Source: Desulfovibrio sp. (GTDB taxonomy: Bacteria > Desulfobacterota > Desulfovibrionia > Desulfovibrionales > Desulfovibrionaceae). Taken from it: a stretch of DNA of 15,885 nt. Below are positions 12,886 to 15,885 of the stretch, in pieces. The position numbers were made by a program, and so were the translations under genes. Each line of letters begins with the position of its first letter. Position 1 is the first letter of the stretch. The DNA is taken from positions 1-15,885 of the forward strand of contig JAIWOE010000074.1 of the NCBI GenBank assembly GCA_020217165.1, read 5' to 3'. A model generated the notes under the pieces. It made no database searches, had not been told where the DNA came from, and saw nothing but the letters and a program-made list of their open reading frames with translations.

Positions 12886-12912
12886 CGCGCCAAATTGCAA
12901 TCGTATGTGAAG
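12873..12912. repeat. Inverted repeat spanning the -10 region and leader
   Basis: CTTCACGTA (12873-12881) and TATGTGAAG (12904-12912) are complementary at 8 of 9 positions, 22 bases apart. They flank the expected transcription start of the DHH gene and end just before its ribosome site. They may be operator half-sites; this is inferred. Confidence 0.4.
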
Positions 12913-12925
12913 ACGAGGAGGCGCC

Positions 12926-13855
12926 ATGATGCGATGTCGTGCCCGCCTGTCCCTGGACGGGCTGGTGAGCGCCATGCTGCTGCTCGAATGTCGGGTGGCG
13001 CAGGAGGTGGTGCTGACTGATCCCAAGGAAGTGCTGGACGGTCTGGCCAGGGTGGACAGCTGCGACGTATTGGTGAGCCTGCCCTACCACGAGGCCGCCG
13101 GACAATGGCACGATCATCATCTCAGCGAGGCCCTTCGCCTGGAGGAGGCTTGGTCCCTGGGCTTCCGGCTGCATGGCGAATGCCTGCCCGACGTGCCAAG
13201 CACGGCGCGCATTCTCTGGACGCAACTGTCCCTCACCCACCGCATGCCCCCAGACCTGGAGTCCTGGGTCCAGGCTGCGGACGCCCTGGAACAGCAGGGA
13301 TACTCCCCGGATGTGCTGGACCGGCCGTCCGAGACCATGCTGCTGGGCCTGCTCCTGGAGGCCGAGGCCAGCGCCGTTCCAGGCACCCCCACCCCCCTGA
13401 CCGCCAGATTTGCCGATCTGGTGCACCTGGGCCGGCGGCAACCGCCGGAGCTGCTGCTCATGCACCCCGTGGTCCGCGCCGTGTCCCAAGGCATTGAGGC
13501 TGCCGCGCCAGCCTACGCCCATGCCATCCGCCAATGCAGCACCCTCACCGGCACTGTGCTGACCACGGACCTGCGTCCCCTGGACACCGTGCCCCCCGGC
13601 ATCCCGGCTCGGGATTTCCTGCTCTATCCCAAGGCCCGGACCCAGGTGCGCCTGACCAGGGACACCGACCCCCGCAATGTGCGCATTACGGTGCGGCATT
13701 CCCCGTTCCAGGATATCCCAGATCCTGCCATTGGCGAACTCATGCCTGCCTGCGGCGGCTACGGCCACCGCCGGGCCGGGCAATGCGTGGTCTATGGCCC
13801 CCTGGCCCAGGAGATTCTGGAAGGCCTGATGGCCAGTTTGAAGTCCCCGAAGTAG
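12926..13855 (+). CDS. Divergent DHH-family phosphoesterase-like protein
   Basis: A 309-residue protein resembling the DHH/DHHA1 group (NrnA, exopolyphosphatase-like). LSLDGLVSAMLL (8-19) matches the first DHH motif but keeps only one Asp (11), where DxD or DxDG is usual. The DHH triplet is at 63-65 (GQWHDHH), and the C-terminal GGYGHRRAG (277-285) matches the substrate-binding GGGGHxxAG. With the first metal ligands reduced, activity on oligonucleotides or pAp is doubtful. ATG 12926 and ATG 12929 are both possible; AGGAGG at 12916-12921 is spaced 4 and 7 bases away, so 12929 may be the real start. No signal peptide. It is divergent from the solute-binding gene and convergent with the Csd4-like gene, 34 bases apart. 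RecJ is the other DHH protein here. Confidence 0.82.
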   Translation: MMRCRARLSLDGLVSAMLLLECRVAQEVVLTDPKEVLDGLARVDSCDVLVSLPYHEAAGQWHDHHLSEALRLEEAWSLGFRLHGECLPDVPSTARILWTQLSLTHRMPPDLESWVQAADALEQQGYSPDVLDRPSETMLLGLLLEAEASAVPGTPTPLTARFADLVHLGRRQPPELLLMHPVVRAVSQGIEAAAPAYAHAIRQCSTLTGTVLTTDLRPLDTVPPGIPARDFLLYPKARTQVRLTRDTDPRNVRITVRHSPFQDIPDPAIGELMPACGGYGHRRAGQCVVYGPLAQEILEGLMASLKSPK

Positions 13856-13859
13856 GACT

Positions 13860-13872
13860 CCCCCCCCCCCCC
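13860..13872. repeat. Run of 13 C between convergent stop codons
   Basis: Thirteen consecutive C occupy much of the 34-base gap between the stop of the DHH gene (13853-13855) and the stop of the Csd4-like gene (13890-13892). Such a tract is prone to slippage but lies outside both coding regions, so a coding switch is not expected. It could also be an assembly-sensitive site. Confidence 0.9.
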
Positions 13873-13889
13873 GGCCGCCTCCCTGCCGG

Positions 13890-15281
13890 CTACCTGCCTG
13901 CGTTGGTGGGGGAAGAGAGCACCCGCGCCGTGCACACCACCGGCGGTGCGGCGGGCCGGCCACGGAAATTCACCAGGATCATCCCGGCGAACTTGGGGCC
14001 CTTGTAGAATTCCACCCGGTAGATGGTGCCCTGCACGTCCACGGAGAACCGGGACTGAATGTCCGCATTCGTCAGCAGCACGCCATGCTCGCTTTCCTGA
14101 CCGCCCGAAGGCGGCGCGTAGCCGATGACATTCACGCGCACCTCTGGCAGCGCTTCCACCAGGAACGACTCCCGCACGCCCACCATCTGCCCGATGCCCA
14201 CCTGCCGGCGTTGGCCGTCAATGCGCATGGGCACGGACTGCAGGCTCTCATCATAGTCAAAATATTCCGGCCGCAGCCGGGTGAGAACCTTGTTGCCATG
14301 GTAGACCGTGTACTCCTCCCCCGCGCCCAGCACCGTCACCCGAGGACTGGAGGCGGCAAAGGGCATGTCTGCATCCTTCTTCAGGGGGAAGTAGTTGAGC
14401 TGACTGCGGACATTCTCCAGATCCAGGAAGATGCGGTTGTCGTAGAAGGCCAGGTTCAGGTTTTCGTGGATCACCCGCTCCACATCGGCGGGGGTGATGT
14501 CGAAATCCCGGGTGAACTCGATGCCCATGCGGCGCATGAAGGCTTCCAGGGCCAGCAGATGATAATAGGTGCGCTGGGCGTGGGACAAATCCTTGCTGGC
14601 TTCCACGCCAAAGGCGGGTTTGCCATGGGTGATGGCAAAATAGGTGAGGGTTTTTTCCATCTCCCGGTCGCCCAGGCGCGTTTCCGTGTTCTTCACATGG
14701 TAGACGTGCAGGGCGTTAAGCAGCTTGCTGTTCACCTGGGCGGCCACATGGCGGGCCAGGTTGCCCAGATTGCCCAGGTGATTATGGTCTGGACAGTTGT
14801 CCAGCTCTTCCTGGTCGATGATGACGCTCTGCCCCCAGCGGGCCGGGTTAAGCATGCTGTTGATGGCCGTGGGCCGATAATAGCCGCTGCCATCGTGCAG
14901 ATTCAAGATCAGATCCACCTCCGGCGCCAGGATGGCATCCTTGATGGACATGATGGTCTTGTAGTCCGGATCATCGGGGGCGATGAAGGCGAATTTGCGG
15001 TTCATGTCGCCATGAAATCCGCGCGTGGAAAGGATAATGCTGGGGAAGCTCAGGTTTGGCGCCACCCAGACGTTGCCCTTGGTGAAGTTGTACCGCGTGG
15101 TCAGCAGGGACGCCGCCGTAAATCCGCCGGGCTCATCACCCTGAATGCCTCCCACCACCAGCAACGTGGGGCCATGGCCCGGCCCCATGCGATGCATGGT
15201 GTAGTCCAGGGGGCCAAGGTGCTTGGCCGAGGCCACGGAAACTACGCACAGTAACAGACCAACCATCGCCACAAGGCGCAT
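13890..15281 (-). CDS. csd4: Csd4/Pgp1-like DL-carboxypeptidase (peptidase M99)
   Basis: A periplasmic zinc carboxypeptidase that in Helicobacter and Campylobacter trims peptidoglycan tripeptides to dipeptides and makes the cell helical. The 463 residues (H. pylori Csd4 about 438) start with a signal peptide (MRLVAMVGLLLCVVSVASA, residues 1-19). Zinc ligands are as in Csd4: Gln47 and Glu50 in GGIQGDEPGG, where M14 enzymes have His, and His129 in LNLHDGSGYYRP. DMNRKF (92-97) supplies the substrate Arg and Glu227 in FGVEASKDL the catalytic base. The rest (about 290-463) is beta-rich, like the extra domains of Csd4. ATG 15281 follows AGGGGGA about 7 bases upstream; in-frame sequence further upstream has no signal character. 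Stops convergently 34 bases from the DHH gene. A role in vibrioid shape is inferred. Confidence 0.88.
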   Translation of the reverse strand: MRLVAMVGLLLCVVSVASAKHLGPLDYTMHRMGPGHGPTLLVVGGIQGDEPGGFTAASLLTTRYNFTKGNVWVAPNLSFPSIILSTRGFHGDMNRKFAFIAPDDPDYKTIMSIKDAILAPEVDLILNLHDGSGYYRPTAINSMLNPARWGQSVIIDQEELDNCPDHNHLGNLGNLARHVAAQVNSKLLNALHVYHVKNTETRLGDREMEKTLTYFAITHGKPAFGVEASKDLSHAQRTYYHLLALEAFMRRMGIEFTRDFDITPADVERVIHENLNLAFYDNRIFLDLENVRSQLNYFPLKKDADMPFAASSPRVTVLGAGEEYTVYHGNKVLTRLRPEYFDYDESLQSVPMRIDGQRRQVGIGQMVGVRESFLVEALPEVRVNVIGYAPPSGGQESEHGVLLTNADIQSRFSVDVQGTIYRVEFYKGPKFAGMILVNFRGRPAAPPVVCTARVLSSPTNAGR

Positions 15282-15649
15282 CAACTTTCCCCCTGGCAAT
15301 CGATGTGACGGGATGTGCACGCATGCACGCTGCAGCTCCATGGGCTCACTTGGCTCCTGGCTCGGTGGTTCACCGGGTTCTCGCCGGATCTCGGATCCAT
15401 CCCCGCGAAGGGTCTCCAGGAATGGCGCCAGGCCATGCGGAGAATCACAGGCGGCGACGGCATGGATCATGGCGCTCCGTGCGGGAGCACCCTAGCCCAG
15501 TTTGCCAGGAAAAGAAAGCCGATCCCCCCGCCTGTGCCGGCCGAACACCCTCCCCCGGCAGGTTCCCCCCCGGGTGACGACCGGAAGCCCGCCCCCCTGC
15601 GCCAAGCCACCCCTCCTGCGGGCATCCGGAAAAAATCACAACATTCCCC
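15282..15649. other. Region without a recognisable gene upstream of the Csd4-like gene
   Basis: No open frame here has coding character on either strand. It holds small hairpins only: GTGCA-cgca-TGCAC (15315-15328) and CGGTG-gtt-CACCG (15363-15375), plus C-rich runs near 15567-15600. I see no convincing promoter for the minus-strand peptidase gene. A small RNA cannot be ruled out by eye. Confidence 0.4.
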
Positions 15650-15678
15650 TTGACGTTGCCCGCCCGTTTGCATAAGAA
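15650..15678 (+). promoter_or_regulatory. Predicted promoter of tRNA-Asn
   Basis: TTGACG (15650-15655), a 17-base spacer and TAAGAA (15673-15678) stand about 48 bases before the mature tRNA. The -35 matches 5 of 6 and the -10 is weak. Confidence 0.5.
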
Positions 15679-15725
15679 GCATCTCTCCGTTGGCGGCATC
15701 CACCAGGCAGCCGACGGCACGATGT

Positions 15726-15801
15726 TCCCCGGTAGCTCAATCGGCAGAGCGGGTGGCTGTTAACCACTAGGTTGGCGGTTCGAGTCCGTCCCGGGGAGCC
15801 A
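15726..15801 (+). tRNA. tRNA-Asn (anticodon GTT)
   Basis: A complete 76-base cloverleaf. The acceptor stem TCCCCGG (15726-15732) pairs with CCGGGGA (15791-15797), then discriminator G and encoded CCA (15799-15801). D arm GCTC/GAGC; anticodon stem GGTGG/CCACT with loop CTGTTAA, giving anticodon GTT; variable AGGTT; T arm GGCGG/CCGTC with loop TTCGAGT. It decodes AAC/AAU. It is not followed by another tRNA within the window. Confidence 0.97.
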
Positions 15802-15809
15802 GACATCAA

Positions 15810-15836
15810 AACCGTACTTCGAGGCGGTTCTTATTT
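15810..15836 (+). terminator. Small hairpin with T-rich tail just after tRNA-Asn
   Basis: AACCG (15810-15814) pairs with CGGTT (15825-15829), followed by CTTATTT. This is a weak first terminator or 3' processing signal. Confidence 0.4.
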
Positions 15837-15840
15837 AAGG

Positions 15841-15880
15841 GAAAGCCCTGGGCCGATGAGGTTCAGGGCTTTCGTCTTTT
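15841..15880 (+). terminator. Rho-independent terminator downstream of tRNA-Asn
   Basis: A perfect 10-base stem GAAAGCCCTG (15841-15850) / CAGGGCTTTC (15864-15873), loop of 13, followed by GTCTTTT. It is the clearest intrinsic terminator in the window. Confidence 0.8.
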
Positions 15881-15885
15881 CTGCA

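Noticed and set aside
14085..15254. Long plus-strand open frame of about 389 codons
   Set aside because: It lies entirely opposite the Csd4-like gene, whose motifs and signal peptide are clear; the antisense product has no recognisable pattern.
15282..15470. Extended N-terminus for the Csd4-like protein
   Set aside because: The frame is open upstream but the signal peptide begins at 15281, where a ribosome site is placed; an upstream extension would bury the signal.

Overview
The window looks like a chromosomal segment of a GC-rich, curved, sulfate-reducing member of the Desulfovibrionaceae (Desulfobacterota). The reasons are strong G/C-ending codon bias, the order yicC-remA-gmk-pyrF followed by TPR, HDOD and recJ genes, and several small proteins of a Desulfovibrio-like type. 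The species is not proven. Storage of polyglucose and a vibrioid cell shape, both typical of this group, would fit the CBM48 and Csd4-like genes. No phage, transposase, CRISPR or toxin-antitoxin genes are seen.

Region 1 (2-4438, + strand) is a tightly packed run, probably one operon: a 5'-truncated tRNA methylthiotransferase (MtaB-like), an unrecognised lipoprotein, the YicC ribonuclease, the DNA-binding regulator RemA (DUF370), guanylate kinase and orotidine-5'-phosphate decarboxylase. Junctions are ATGA/GTGA overlaps or gaps under 30 bases. The theme is RNA modification and turnover plus nucleotide supply.

Region 2 (4439-8561, + strand) begins with a leader carrying three tandem Shine-Dalgarno-like repeats. 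It then has a TPR protein, an HDOD signalling protein, RecJ exonuclease (ATGA overlap) and, after a gap of 110 bases, a single-domain STAS protein.

Region 3 (8562-11424, - strand) meets region 2 at a nested repeat cluster. Read on the minus strand it holds an orphan histidine kinase with a cysteine cluster in its PAS region, a hairpin, a promoter/operator region, a small HTH protein, an unrecognised 134-residue protein and a stand-alone CBM48 glycogen-binding-like protein.

Region 4 (11425-15885) has an unrecognised 81-residue protein (+), a convergent orphan solute-binding protein (-), a divergently transcribed DHH-family protein with a reduced motif I (+), and a convergent Csd4/Pgp1-like M99 DL-carboxypeptidase (-). 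The last two are separated by only 34 bases that include a run of 13 C. A 444-base region without a gene leads to tRNA-Asn(GTT) with its own promoter and terminator.

The best leads are the Csd4-like peptidase, which keeps the unusual Gln zinc ligand; the Cys-cluster PAS kinase; the reduced-motif DHH protein; and the HTH / 134-residue / CBM48 group. All functions are read from sequence by eye without database searches.
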